Shown here: positions 34,967 through 48,600 of the stretch, in pieces | Numbering within the stretch: position 1 is the stretch's first letter | Layout: each line of letters starts with the position of its first letter | Assembly: GCA_958450325.1 (NCBI GenBank) | Contig: OY288257.1 | Coordinates: 5,847,873 to 5,911,872 of the forward strand | DNA length: 64,000 nucleotides | From: Agrostemma githago | Taxonomy: Eukaryota; Streptophyta; Magnoliopsida; Caryophyllales; Caryophyllaceae | Direction of reading: 5' to 3' | Made by a program: the position numbers and the translations under genes | Notes under the pieces: generated by a model | The model's database searches: none | Told to the model about the DNA's origin: nothing | Seen by the model: the letters and a program-made list of their open reading frames with translations, nothing else

Positions 34967-37066
34967 ATTTTTTAATAAGACAAAATTTGTCATTATATAA
35001 AGCCAAAACTTGATGACACATATATATGGGAGAAAAATTTAATAAGAATAAATTGACAAAAGGGAAGAAATATGTGTATCCATATATAAGACTAATAAGG
35101 GGGCGTTTGGTTCGCAGAGGGAAAAGGGAATGAGATTAGGAAAGGGAAACAAGGGGAAAGAAAAGGGATTACCCTCAATTTAACTTGTTGTTTGGTTCAA
35201 TCTTGGAAAGGAATGATATTGTAACAACCCGGATTTTCGATGACTTAAAATAATAGATAATGCAGAAAGTTATCTAAGTCATTTAATTAAAATCATATCA
35301 GAGTGTAAATAAATCCGGATCGCTACGGATCCTTACAACAAACGACTATTAATTACATAGTCTTGATTCACTTAGTACAGAATATAAATTTCATTTTTAA
35401 GCTAAACATATTATTAAAATCTCTCTCGCTCGATTCCCCAACGTCTTAGACCTGCAAAAAAATTAAACAGTGGACGCTGAGCGGGATAGCAACCAAGCCA
35501 TTCATCTAATATCACATCGAACACATAAGACAACCATGTGAATAACAAATAATATGCTTATAAAAGTATTAAAGGATATCACGTAACAGATAGTTTCCTT
35601 TAATTCAATTAACCAACATGTGAGGTGATGAAAACGGTAAAGTTTAAAAGATGGGACATTGGCAACCATTTGATTTTAAAATCATTTATTTTTACGTAAA
35701 CAGAGAATAAACACACGAGTCGTGGCTCCTAGTATCACCGCTACTCCATATTGGCTTGCATCTCGCCAATAGAAGTAACCGTGTTACCAACTCGTAGACC
35801 GAACCGATCTTATGAGGTTTACATCTCACCCATAAGGCTCAATTGGGCCCGAACTTCTATTATATTATACGTTTATTCAGACGGGGCTCTGGGCTGAAAT
35901 GAAAGCTGATGATTACATTCTCTGCATCACCAAGAGGGAACCCGCAGTTTTCAGAATCCTGTTCTGCCCCCGCTACCTAGGTGGTAATACTGATCAAGTA
36001 CTTGTCTATATGTGCGCCACATACCCTACGCAGACTCTTGAACCGCAGAACTCACTGCCGTAGGACGACTACCTTAAACCATAGGTCGACTCTCGGACCG
36101 CAGCCTCCGAGTCTGCTTTTCATTACAAGTGCAGTCGAAACACCACGCATGGTAGGATCCAACACAAGCTATTCGTCCCAGACTCGCATCGTAAACTTTA
36201 TATAAAAGTCGCCCGTGAACAAGTAGTATATTATTTGGTGACCTTCAATAATTGGTCGGACTCATTTGAAACAGTCAAATCATCAAATACTTACTTTCAG
36301 TGTGACAACGTTATACTTTAATCCTCAAGTGTCACCCGAAACATTATATCCCAAATATCGTATAACTTCTTTTAAAATAGTAAATCTTTTTAAAATGAAG
36401 TTTTATATAAAAACAAAATTTAAAGTATAAATAATAAAATTTTATTTTAAAATTTATAGTTTCTGAAAAATATAAAAGTTTATGAAAAATATAAATTAAG
36501 TCGTACTTAATCGATTTACAAAATTTGACGTAAAATCATATTTTAATATATTTATAAATATCGTGTAAAAATTTCGGAATAAAATAAATTCATTTGTTTT
36601 AGAAAATGAAATTTATATATTTTTACCTATATAAAAATAATAAGTGAAGTTTTATTAAAATAAAACATTTTACTAGTTACTAATTTACTCTATTATTATA
36701 ATATAAACAAATGTAAAAAATACTAAAGAAAATTAAATATGACCGAAATTTCAATTATATAAAATACATACAAAATATAAAGTACATAGAATAAACATAC
36801 ATAACAAATAGAATGAAAATGATATAAGTAAATTTTATCATTTTAAGTTCTTTTATTCATTTTATCATTTTTCATATAAACAGAAATGTAAAGGTGATAA
36901 ATAAATTAAACAAGTGATAGTTTAGTCGAGTTGAATTTAGTCGTAATTAAATATATAACACAAATAAAATATCACGTAACATTTTTATATATAAGTAATT
37001 TAGTCATACAAATAAGCCTAAATATTTAAATAAACAATTTATTAAATTACTAACATAATATACTTA

Positions 37067-39605
37067 TGTGGACATGACGTAGGTCCACCCCGACGCGGCG
37101 AAGCGCGGGTTTGGGTAGGCGAATGAATCTCGTGGTAAGATTGTTCTCGGGTTCGAAATTTAAGTCAAAATGGAGTCGCCACCGAATTTTGTGGTTATTC
37201 GGAACCATACGAGCCCACTCTATGTCGTCATGGGCTATACACAAAGTAAGCCCACTCCGATTTCAGAGTTTATGGGGCTCGTCCCTTTGCATTGCGATAC
37301 CGATACCATCTATACCGGTAATCGTGTAAAGAATGACTTTCGTGCGCCAAGGGTTTCGGACATCCGGAAACCAAAGGTTCTGAGTAAGGGGTGAGGGTAC
37401 GTGTTGGGAAGCCCACTAAGGACACCCAACCCCGCCCGCACATGGCGGCCTCTACTAAGACACCGTTCGTGTTCGTGTACGCGCGCTAGTAAATTGATTA
37501 AATGATATGCAAACAGCGTTTTGTCTAAGCATGTGAATTTTGCGTTAACTACGTCATTTAATGCATCTTATTATTTGTCGAAATGATTTAGCATGCGAGG
37601 TTCATTTATAAAGCGTAAAAGCAATTAAATAAACAAAGCTCGAAAATAAATAGAAATAACGTACAAATTACACGGGCGGAAATACAACCCGGAATTCACA
37701 ATACAACATTACGTAAATAAAATAATAAACGGAATAAAAAATAGCGCAATATAATGAGAGGGACGGACCCGTATGAAAACTAGACCGCGGAAATATGTAG
37801 ACGGAGTAACCCCGATTAAATACGCATTATGTAGCATATTAAACGAAGGACAGGAACATGAGACTGTGGCATATTGCTAGCCTAATCTCACATCCCGTAG
37901 TCTTGTCCCGACTTATCACGTGAAAGTGGTCAAAGTCGTTCTACGTGTCGTGATGTGTATAGTTTTGGAAATAGGATAGTCACGTGATAGTCTTTGCACG
38001 TGATGACTAAAGTCGATAAAAGGTCGGGGCTTGACTTGTGGGTCAAACCCCTCGGTTTTGTGGGTTACAGGACCCACTCGACCGAGTGGTGGTGTGACTC
38101 GGTCGAGTGCACGTTTAACGTGGCTACTGACCACTTTTTGGGGTGCTACTCGATCGAGTGGCCTATGGCACTCGGTCGAGTGCCCCCTGTACGAGTGGTA
38201 ACTCGCTTTGTTTTTTGACTTGAAATCGATGATCGGCCGAATCAAATACAAATATCGCACGATTTGTATTTAACTCGGCCTCCGGTACTATAGTCGTGTA
38301 CGAACGACTATAATACCGTTACCGGAGTTTATGAAAAATGTTTACGTTAGATTAGGAAATTTTGAATTGGTGACGAAATGTATCCCTCTACGTCACGACA
38401 TCGGGACTAACCCTTTCGGGTTACATGATGTCGATTTTCGTGTCAACGGGTTTCGTACCAATTATGGAAAGGGAATTAAATCCGTTCAACTACGACCGAT
38501 CACGGTCGCATCACGCCCTTGAGTGCATTGGGGCGGGGCTCCTCGAAAGGGCTCCACCTCCGTCGTTGCTCGTAAAGGGATTAGACGGACCAAAAGTGAT
38601 CATCGTAGTCCAACGTTTTAAAACCGATTTTTAGTATATATATATACGCGGTATTAGTAATGTTAAAGACAATAAAAGTAATACGAAAATAAAGATGCGA
38701 AAATGTAAAAAAGGTTAGTGTTAGTGTTAGTGTTACTACGATTATAATACAATAATGCGAAAATGTACATAAAATAGAAATAGAAAAGAGATAGAGAAGG
38801 GGTTTAGGACACCCTCAACATACATGCTAGGTAAAGGCCTCGGAAATGGACTCGTAAATAGCGGCACGGCTTGTGAGTATCGAGGATGTATGCGAGTTAT
38901 GGTGTGTATGGATGCTTGTGTGTATGTGTCGGTTTATCGAGGGATGAAAGCTCGGAATTGGTGTGCTTGGCTTAGGGTTTCTAAGGCTTGGTGTAGGTAA
39001 GTTGTGGCTGAAAATGTAGGTGAAAGTGTAGGGTAAAAGTGATTAAAAAATCTGAAATGCATGGGGGGGTGAAGCGGTATTTATAGACTTCACCCCTCGA
39101 CATAGGGGCACTCGATCGATTGGCCCTAGTGCACTCGATCGAGTGCCTTCGCAAACGGGCCAAACCCGGGTAAATAAGGCTCCACTCGATCGAGTGGGGT
39201 CAATCCACTCGATCGAGTGGATCAACAAATCGAGATAAAATAGGGAAGTTTGACTTGATTGATTTGTTTGTTATTTTTGAATTCTGATTTTTGCGCCAAT
39301 CTGAACTTAGCTGCTTTATGAGACGGTTTCGTCTTTGACCGGGTTTTGACTCGGTCGCCAAAAGACGGGAATTATTTTTGGTGTCGGTTTTGGCCCAAAT
39401 TAGTCTCATTTGACTCGGAATGACCCACTGGGCCTGAATTTGAGGTCTGTTTTGTGAGAGTTTTACTCCGTTAAAAGTCCATGTCGGATATTATGAATTC
39501 CGAGTCCAAGTCCGAGTATACCAAGTCACGTTTGCGTCCGATCATCATCGGGTGTTTTTCGGAGACTACCATAGACACGTGGCAGTCAAAATGCGGGTGT
39601 CTACA
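37067..39605 (-). repeat. 3' LTR of the Tat element (element on minus strand)
   Basis: It begins TGTGGACATGACGTAGG and ends GGGTGTCTACA in plus-strand reading, is 2,539 bp long, and is nearly identical to 50757-53295. It holds several palindromic ACTCGATCGAGT-type motifs. Short reading frames inside occur in both LTRs and are not genes. Confidence 0.95.
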
Positions 39606-39620
39606 GAGCCCCCACTCTGA
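39606..39620 (-). other. Polypurine tract of the Tat element
   Basis: On the minus strand AGAGTGGGGGCTC abuts the LTR start, the site where plus-strand DNA synthesis is primed during reverse transcription. Confidence 0.65.
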
Positions 39621-40369
39621 CTGAGGCTTGGACAAGGCGAAAGTCAGAGTAGCTACCAAGCCCGTTAAGACCTGGTAGACTTCCGGTCGGGTCGTTTATA
39701 GTCCAGTGGACTCGCGTGAAGGGCTCGCCAGCCATAAGCAGAGGGTCATACCTGTCCTGATGATGATAGCTTCGCGGGGAATCAGACTTGTAGCATAAGT
39801 CCTGGGCGCGCCTATATGTGGGCCCATCCCGTATTATTTCGGGAAAAATGCCGCCTCGGGCGTTCCGCTGGGGAAATATATGAGCTGTACGGGCTTGCTT
39901 TTTAAACCTTGAGTCGTACTTGAGCTGACGATAATGCTCCGTGGGGAGTAAAGCTTGCCTTTTTTGGGGAGTAGGTGTACCCGTATGCCGACACATCGCA
40001 CTTTTGGATGTAGCACACCGGGGAAAAGCTGACTCCGTTGGGGAAATTAAATAGTTTCGCGGGGACTTGCTTCTGAAGTCTGGGGTGTACCTGTATGCTG
40101 ACACATAACAACTTGTATGTAACACGTAGGTAAAATGTTGACTCTCGCTGGGGAGAAAAAGATTGAATTTTTTTTTGGAAGGACAAAATTTTGGAAATTT
40201 TTTATCGCGAGGAAATTTTATCACAGAAAAAAATTTAGAGACTCTTAGGAAAGCTCGGGACAGCTTGATTCCTATTCTTGGGTTCTAATTGGAAATCAGG
40301 CCTGCGCGCGCATAGGGCCCAGTTTGCTGAGGAGGCAGGGTAGTTAGGTTTTCTGTTAGGTTTTCTCAT

Positions 40370-40377
40370 TATAAATA
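40370..40377 (+). promoter_or_regulatory. TATA box of the antisense gene
   Basis: TATAAATA lies 97 bp before the ATG at 40474 on the plus strand, opposite to the direction of gag-pol, and is followed by a CT-rich leader. Confidence 0.65.
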
Positions 40378-40473
40378 TGAGAATCCCTGCTTCAGTTCTC
40401 TGCATCTCAACTCAAATTCTTCTCTTCCTCCTCAAAATCTTTTAGACTTTTAAGAAAGTTAGAAATTTCTGTC

Positions 40474-41944
40474 ATGGGTATCGACCACTTGACTGCTATG
40501 CTGCTTGCTTGGTCCCAGTACTTTCGGGACGAAGAAAAGGTCCGGCTGACTCAGATGGGGATAGTCAATTTATTCCCTTTTCAGCGTCTGATAGTCGACT
40601 CGCATTTTCTGGATGCCTGTCTGTCGTTTTGGGACACCACCCATCACGTGTTTGCATTCCCGAGGGGCGAGATGTGTCCTTTGCCCGAGGAGATTGCGGC
40701 TATAGGAGGTTGGGGTCTTGCTGTTCAGCCCGCTATTCCCCCGTTCTACCCGGATCCAAGGAGGCGTTTGAGGGAATTCTTGGGTTTGTCTCATGCTGAG
40801 ACAAACCGAATGGTGCAGGGAGATAACGTTTCCCTAGTTGATTTGGCTGATAAGTTTAAGAACCCACGGGACGTGAGGGCCACCCCTGCTTATAGGCGTA
40901 GGGCATTCGCCTTTTGCATGCTGCATTGCTATGTCTTCGAGGGGCTGATGGAGCTTGACTCATGCAGGGGTCAAATCAGGCTGATTGGAGTGGTTGACCA
41001 GATGGAGATTGGTCATAACCCTGCTTGGCTAGCCACTGGAGAGATTATCATGGGTCTGGACGCCAGACGGCTTGACCCAACTCGACCGCTGACGGGGAGT
41101 ACCCGTATTCTGCAAGTATGCACCTCGATTTTTTCGATTTTTTTTTTTTTTTTTTTTTTTTCACGTTCCACGCGAATTTCCTGATTTTCGTAAGTCACTC
41201 GATCGAGTGACACTCATACCGGGCTACTGCCTGTTTTTGACAGGCTTACTCGATCGAGTCAGCTGCTTTACTCGATCGAGTGGGCTGTAGCGGACCATCC
41301 AATGGCTTACGAGGCTTGTGTATACTTTTCAGATATGGTTGTCGGAACGGCTGTCAATCATAGAGACTCCTCCGAGCATTCCCAATTATCGGAGTAGTCA
41401 AATCAGCTCAAGGAGGCGAAAGATAAGCTCGTACCATCAAATAACCCGAGCTTACTGGGATGAAGAGTTGGTATTCCACGGAGGTCCCTTGATCAGGTGG
41501 ACCGTCGCTTGGTGGTTCCTTTCGAAATTGACCGGACTGGCTAAGAGAGACCAAGCCCGGTACCTGACGATCATGTCCTTAGACTGGACAGTTCACATTT
41601 ATCCGGACCGCCTCCTAAGGCAGTTCGGTTCGTCTCAGCGCATCCCTGAGACTGAAGCCATTATCAGCGTCCCGCTCCAATTGACGGACGCTATGTGCGA
41701 CACCTGGTTGCAACGATGGTTCACTCGTCCTACATGGACTATACCCAGCCCATGCCAATCCGCTTGGGTGTCACGGGCTTATCAGAAGTGGACTTCTGAG
41801 GAGTCCGAGGAAGCTCGAAAGGCCCTGAAGCTTGAGGAGGCCTTTGAATTGGTTCATCGCGAGTCGGCGAAGGACAACAGGGACTTCTTCACCGGGGAAT
41901 ATATTCCTGAGGCTACATACGATCCGGGGAGAATCGGGTCTTAA
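40474..41944 (+). CDS. Antisense plant-mobile-domain (PMD) protein of the Tat element
   Basis: Exons 40474-41115 and 41333-41944 join in phase 0 across a GT-AG intron of 217 bp to give 417 residues. The text (LTQMGIVNLFPFQRLIVDSH, then FPRGEMCPLPEEIAAIGGW, then FAFCMLHCYVFEG) has the layout of the plant mobile domain found in MAIL/MAIN-type proteins and in extra antisense ORFs of Tat retrotransposons. It lies between the polypurine tract and the end of integrase, on the opposite strand, with its own TATA box. A basic, Arg-rich frame continues from about 41940 to 42242 one frame over, so the original C terminus may have been longer and lost by a frameshift. The role is unknown; host PMD proteins act in silencing and genome stability, so interference with host silencing is possible but only inferred. 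Confidence 0.8.
41190..41285. repeat. Cluster of palindromic ACTCGATCGAGT motifs in the antisense gene's intron
   Basis: Three copies of (C)ACTCGATCGAGT(G) or TACTCGATCGAGT lie within 100 bp. The same palindrome is clustered in both LTRs (near 38065-38185 and 39108-39222, and the equivalent sites of the other LTR). Confidence 0.85.
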
Positions 41945-42242
41945 GTCACAAACTAAGACTCGATCTAAAGAAGTCGGTTCTAGCAGCACTCGAGGGCAGA
42001 CTGACTTGGAACGACGACTTGGGCCGAGGTTGGCGGTCCGGGACCGACTTGGTCCGCGTGACCGGCTCCCTGAGCCCGTTAGGGCTCGACTTGGGCCTAT
42101 TGATATGACAGAGGAGTCGGGCTCAAACAATCGAGCCCGAGCTAGAGAAGTTCCCGTGGTGATTCGGGAACGCTCCCCTCCGCGTCGTCGCCAGTGGACG
42201 GCTAAGGAGGCCAAGGACAAGGGGAAGGGCAAGATGCCCTGA

Positions 42243-42637
42243 ATGCCGAGTCCTTTAGCTTTATTATTATTTAAGTATTATTATTATTTTTTGTTGTGTG
42301 CCCCTTTTTTGTATATTTTTTGAATTCCTGCATTTTTGTAATTTTTCGAGTTTATCGGGATTTTTTTTTTGAATTAATAAAAGAAATTTATTATTAAACC
42401 GCTCCTGTCTTTTCTTGATTGCATTGGTTGTGCCCTTTTGAGGGGCTGCCTACGTATCCGCGATTAGCAGAATCAAACCAAACGTAGTTCAGGCATAGGA
42501 AATTTGCAATCTTGAATTACACCAAGACTATTGGTTCAAGATGTTTATGACAGTAGAATAAGTAATTCTAGCTCATTGACTTGCTTTTTATAAAAAAAAT
42601 GATTTTGATAAAATTTGCTAATGACATTGAGAGATGG
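42243..42637. other. Spacer between the antisense gene and the integrase end
   Basis: No gene is seen. It holds an AATTAATAAAAG-type polyadenylation context near 42375 for the antisense gene, AT-rich sequence, and the 3' flank of gag-pol. Confidence 0.5.
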
Positions 42638-45600
42638 CTAAGGGTAGTAACGCTTCAGCTGGTCCAGGTTGGTTGGGTTGACAAACTCATTCCCGTCCAG
42701 GTCCGTCAGCATCACTGCTCCCCCTGATAGGATCTTCTTATACGGACCAGCCCAATTGGGTTTGAATTTTCCCCTTGGGTCGACTGGTAGTAGAGCTCGA
42801 ACAGACTTAAGGACTAGATCGCCCTCCTTAATGTTCCTGGGCCTTACCCTTTTGTTAAAGGCCCGTTGGATCCTTTTCTGGTAGATTTGGATATTATTGA
42901 GGGCACGAGACCGTCGTTCGTCTAGTAAAACCAGTGAGTCATATCGTGCTCGAACCCAGTCAGCTTCGGGTACTTGACTTTCTAGCAGAATTCTGAGGGA
43001 CGGTACCTCCAGGTCGACTGGTTGGACTGCCTCCATCCCGTAGGTTAGGTAATATGGTGTCGCCCCGGTTGCGGTGCGAATTGACGTCCGGTATCCCCAT
43101 AGGGCAAAAGGTATTTTGTCGGGCCAGTCCCGGTAATTATCAGCCATCTTTTTGAGTATGGTGACAATTGTTTTATTAGCCGCCTCTACTGCTCCATTTG
43201 TTTGGGGACGGTAAGGCGAGGAAGTATGCCTTTGGATTTTATATTTGGTTAGCAGGGCCGCAGTCTCGGCTTGAAAATGAGTCCCGTGATCACTAATAAA
43301 TTCAGAGGGAATCCCATATCGACATATTATCTTGTTTTGGATGAACTTGGCGACATGCTTAGCATTGAGGATGCGATATGATTCAGCTTCGACCCATTTG
43401 GTGAAATAGTCGATAGCTACCAAAATAAAACAATGCCCACCGGTACCCGAGGGATTTATTTTTCCGATTATATCGATACCCCACGTTGAGAATGGCCAGG
43501 GTGACGTCATGGTATAAAGCAGTGATGACGGCATATGTTGCACATTGCCAAAGATTTGACAGTTATGACAATGTTTGACATACGACCGGCAATCGGCCTC
43601 CATGGTATTCCAATAATAACCGAGCCTCATGATCTTCCGGACCAGCATGTGGGCATTCATGTGTGGGCCGTTCTCACCATCGTGTACTTCGGCCATAACC
43701 TTTTCAGCCTTATACTTGTCAACACAAAGGAGAAGAGCCCCCTGTGCCGTCTTTTTGTACAGTTGCCCGTCGTCGGTACGGATAAATTGGGTGGCTAGCC
43801 TTCGTAAGGCTTTCTTGGCTCGTCCTTCCGACCCGGGAGGATATTCTCCGTTTGTCAGGTATGTTAACACAGCTTGGTACCATGGTTCGGGATCAGTTAC
43901 TTCAATGTCTTCTATGTCGCAAATGTATGCTGGCTCGGACCGTCTTTCGACGCAAATCGGCATACTAGTCGCGTGGTCGGGAATATTCAGTAAAGATGCC
44001 AATTTGGAGAGTGCATCTGCGAACTGATTTTCTTCCCGGGGCAGATATATATACTCTACCTTTTGGAATTGTTTCTCGAGATCCCTTACTCGTGCCTGGT
44101 AGGCCACGAGATTAGCATTTCGAGTCTTCCATTTTTGAAGTGCTTGGTTAATGACCAAGGATGAGTCACCATGTACCCGGAGATTTGTAATCCCCAGATT
44201 GGCGGCGGCTTGTAGCCCGTAAATGCATGCTTCGTACTCTGCTGCATTATTGGTAACATCAAAGTCCAGTTTGATGGAGACGGGAGTATGTTCCCCTTTT
44301 GGTGAAATTAGGAGGATCCCGACTCCGAACCCTCGAAAATTAGATGCACCATCGAAGTATAAATCCCAAGTTTCAGTATCAGTATGGAAAATATCTTCGT
44401 CTGGGAAGGACCAAGTGTCGGTGTGTCCTTCCTCGATTACTGGGCTATCGGCGAGAAATTCAGCTACTACTCGACCCTTGATAGCTTTTAATGGTACGAA
44501 CTTTAGGTCGAACTCTGCCAGCATCAAAGTCCATCTAGAGATTCGGCCGTTGAGAACGGGCTTTTCGAAGATGTATTTGATTGGGTCCATTTTGGATAGC
44601 ACATGGACCTCGTGACTGAGCATATAATGCCGAAGTTTTTTAGTGGCCCAGACTAGAGCCAAACACGTCTTTTCGAGCATGGTATATTTGCACTCATACT
44701 CTAAAAACTTCTTGCTGATGTAGTAAATGGCTCTTTCTTCGGAGTCAACTGTCTGGGCCAGCATAGCCCCCATGGCTGTCTCGGTTGTTGTTAGGTATAA
44801 CGACAGAGGCAAACCGGGTTGAGGTGGCATTAAGACTGGCGGAGCAGACAGAATTCCCTTGATCTTGTCGAAAGCAGCTTGGCACTTGTCATCCCATAGT
44901 ACCTGTTCTCCTACTTTCAGTTTCTTGAAAATTGGTTCACACACCATGGTTAGTTTGGAAATGAACCGACTGATGTACTGGACTTTCCCTAGGAATCACC
45001 TTATTTCTTTTTCGGTTTTGGGAGGTTGCATCTCAGTAATGGCTTTGATTTTAGCTGGGTCGACTTCGATACCTCGTTGGCTAACGATATGACCCAGTAA
45101 TTTGCCTGATGTTACCCCGAAACTGCATTTTTGAGGGTTTAGCCTCATGTTGTATTTGCGCAATCGGGTGAAAATTTTTCTTAGGGCGGTGATGTGACCG
45201 TCCCGTTCTTTGGATTTGACGATCATGTCGTCTACGTAAACTTCTACCTCTTTATGCATCATGTCATGTAATAAAGTGGTAGCAGTCCTTTGATATGTGG
45301 CCCCGGCGTTAATGAGACCGAAAGGCATGACGGTATAACAGTAAGTACCCCAAGGTGTGGTGAAGGTAGTCTTACTCATGTCTTCTTCCGCCATCTTGAT
45401 TTGATTATACCCGGCATACCCGTCCATGAATGATAGAAGGGCATGATCGGCCGTGTTATCCACCAGTATGTCGATGTGTGGTAACGGAAAATCATCTTTC
45501 GGGCTCGCCTTGTTAAGATCCCGAAAATCTACACATACCCGCACCTTACCGTCCTTTTTAGGAACCGGCACGATGTTTGCCACCCAGTCCGGATACTCGG

Positions 45601-48600
45601 ACACTTGTATGAAGCCGGCTTTGAACTGTTTGTCGACTTCTTCTTTTACCTTGAGAGACCACTCGGGCCTCATTCGGCGGAGCTTCTGCTTGACCGGTTT
45701 GCACCCATCTTTGATTGGTATGTGGTGCTCGGCTATTTTCCGGTCTATCCCCGGCATGTCCTTGTAGGACCACGCGAAGAAATCCTTGAATTCTTGGAGA
45801 AGGCTTATGAACTGTTGTTTCTCCTTGGGATCTAAGGATAACCCTATCTTAAGTGTCTGAGGCTCTAAGGTTGTTCCCACATTTATGGACTCGATTTCTT
45901 CGATTACCGGGTTCCGGGACTCCCTTTGCTCTAGTTGCTCGATTAGATGCGGAGGTAAGGGTACCTGTTCGTCTGGTTTCTCAATGTCATAGCATAAAAC
46001 ATTTTTAAAAGCAGAATTTAAAAGAGACAAGTCGTAAGCAGAACGGTTGTTATTATTGATTGAAAACTTGGAGAACAGCTCAAAGAGAGCAGCCATCTGA
46101 TCATTGGTCAGTGGCGGGATAGGCAGGGCACTCGGGACAGACCCCGAAGTGCCAGCAGCAGGAATAATAAAAGGGAGGGGGGTTACAGGAGTGACTCTAG
46201 CACCGACTTCCCTAGACTCGACCTCAGACTCTGACTCAGACTCCGACTCGGACTCGGACTCAGACTCAGGCATGTCTCCCTCTCCGGTGACCAGCTTGTA
46301 GATCCTTCCCTGACTGTCAGTCCACTTGACAGTCTTCCTCCAGGCCATGTTTCCCGTCTCGGAACCAACATCCGAGATCAGCTTGGTCGGGTCAAACCTG
46401 CTGCTGCGGAGGATCAGGTTGACCAGGTCTTCCCTTGGAGTTGGGGCTATGGTGTCTTCCCCAAATAGTAGCCCTAGAGCGGGCTCAGCATCTTCAGCTC
46501 CGTTGGATTGGATGAGGGCGAACACGTCATCCGGGATGTAGTTGCAGTCCCGGGCCAAGTGGGTCCCAAGCTGCATAGCATTGGGTTGGTATAGACCAAC
46601 CTGGATAGCCCCAAACACCGGTGTGACAAAGTAGTCAGCCAATCGTGGGCTATAAGGGCTCAAGTAGATACCCTTAAGGATGTTGCAGGCCTTTTCGATC
46701 CCTGCTCGGACTACATTGTCGGGGGTGATGGCATAACCGAGACCAAAGTGAGATTCTTCGTCTTTGAGAACCTCAATGATCTTCCCAGCTGGAAGATCGG
46801 GTCGAGAGGTATCCCCCGGAAAGTATCCTAGGTTTTGGAGCATCATGTCGATACTCGTAGTGAAGTAAGGCCTAAAGAGGTACTCTTCCTCGATCATCCC
46901 CACAAAATCGAACCCCCAGAGGTCCGTGCGACCCGTGGCGTTACAGCTAGCCACAGTCATTGGTGTTGCCTCTAAAGTGATGACATCGTTAAGCAGAGGC
47001 ATCTTGATCTTTCGGTGGAGGGTGGAGGACACCGCCTTGACCGCGTGGATCCAAGGCCTACCCAGGAGCAAGTTGAACGATGAGGTGACATCGATCACCT
47101 GAAACTCGAGCTCCTTTTCTATTGGGCCGGTTATGATGGTCAGTTTCACGGCCCCAGCTACCGACTTCGGGCTCCCATCGAAAGCTTGGATGGTCTGAGC
47201 AGTCGGGATATAGTCAGCCTCGGTAATGCCGAGGGCTTTTGCGGTCCTTAGAGGAAGGACATTCACAGCGGACCCATCATCAACCAGGGTCATAGGGAGG
47301 TATTTTCCTCGGCAAACCACCGTAATGTAGAGGGCCAGATTGTGGGAGGCCCCGAATGGCGGTAGGTCGGCTTCGGAGAAAGTGATTGTCGGACCTCCTT
47401 CCTTAGCTTTGCCCTTTAAGTGGGGCAGAACCGTGGCTACCATCTCAGCAGGGGTAACCAAAGAGTCGACCTTAATTTGATCGAGAGCCTTTGTAAGTGC
47501 CTCTCGATGTTCTTGAGAACTAACCAGGAGTTGCCATATAGTGAGGTCAACTCGGGTTTTCTTCAATTGCTTCACAAGAGCCGTCTCAGCAGTTGGCTCT
47601 TCAGGGGCGACTTCCGTAATGACGGTTGTCGGGATAGGGGCGTCCCTAGAGCTAGTGGCTTGGTAAGGACGACCAAGGTGGTTACTGGTTAGGACTCGGG
47701 ATTTAGTCTTTCGAATCTCCTCGGCGGTGATGGGGACAGCTTCCCCTTTTGCGAGGTAGACATCATCTTCGTCGTCGAACCAGATCCCGTTCACTTGCGG
47801 GATGAACGGAGAGATAAGGTGAGAACAATCAATCACCTCCCCGGTAAAGATGGCGTGGGAGCTGAAAGGGTTCTCCTTGTTGTTGGGCTTATCTCCGGGT
47901 AGCGGGATTTTACCGCTTTCGATGAGGTCCTGAATCAAGTGCTTCAGCTTCCAGCACTTCTCGGTATCATGCCCATTGCCCCGGTGGTATTGGCAATAGG
48001 CTTGGGCATTGTAGTTCTTGGAGCGTCGCTCGACCGGAACTTCAGGAGTTGGGCCTATCGGTTGGATTAGGCCTTTTGAGGATAGCCTTTGTAAGGCATA
48101 AGTATAGGTCGTACTTATATCAGTGAAAACCCGAGGTGGGGTGTTCTTCTTGGACGGAGTATCTAATAGATTCACCGCGTCGAAAATGCTGCGGGTTGCA
48201 GCTTGAGGCTTGGTTATGGAGGAAGAAGCCCCTTGGTAACCCTTAGCAGCGGCCTTAGTGAGGCCTTCCAATCTTAGATCATCTTCGATCCTCATACCCA
48301 TTTCAGTAAGGGTGGTGAAATTGGGTATGACAGCATATCGGAGGTGAACCCGGTAAGATGGGAGGAGGTTCTTGACAAAAGCCTCCACCAAAGTCTTCTC
48401 ACTGGGCTTATCGACCAGTTTCACACTCTCGGCCCTCCATCGTTGAAGGTATTTGGTAAAACCTTCCTTCGGCTCCTGGGCCATAACCTCCAGAGATCTC
48501 ATTGTGGTTTGGATCTCGGTGTTATCAGCATAGTTCCGAGCGAACTCGGTGGCCACATCATCCCATGTAGGGTATTTCTTCGGGTCTAGCCTGTAGTACC

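Noticed and set aside
37111..39409. Several 60-114-codon frames
   Set aside because: The same frames recur in the other LTR at 50801-53099, overlap on both strands and show no domain; they are LTR sequence.
44996..44998. Programmed stop-codon readthrough between RT and RNase H
   Set aside because: Tat elements normally encode gag-pol in one frame, and the site is usually Gly, so a point mutation is simpler; kept only as an alternative.
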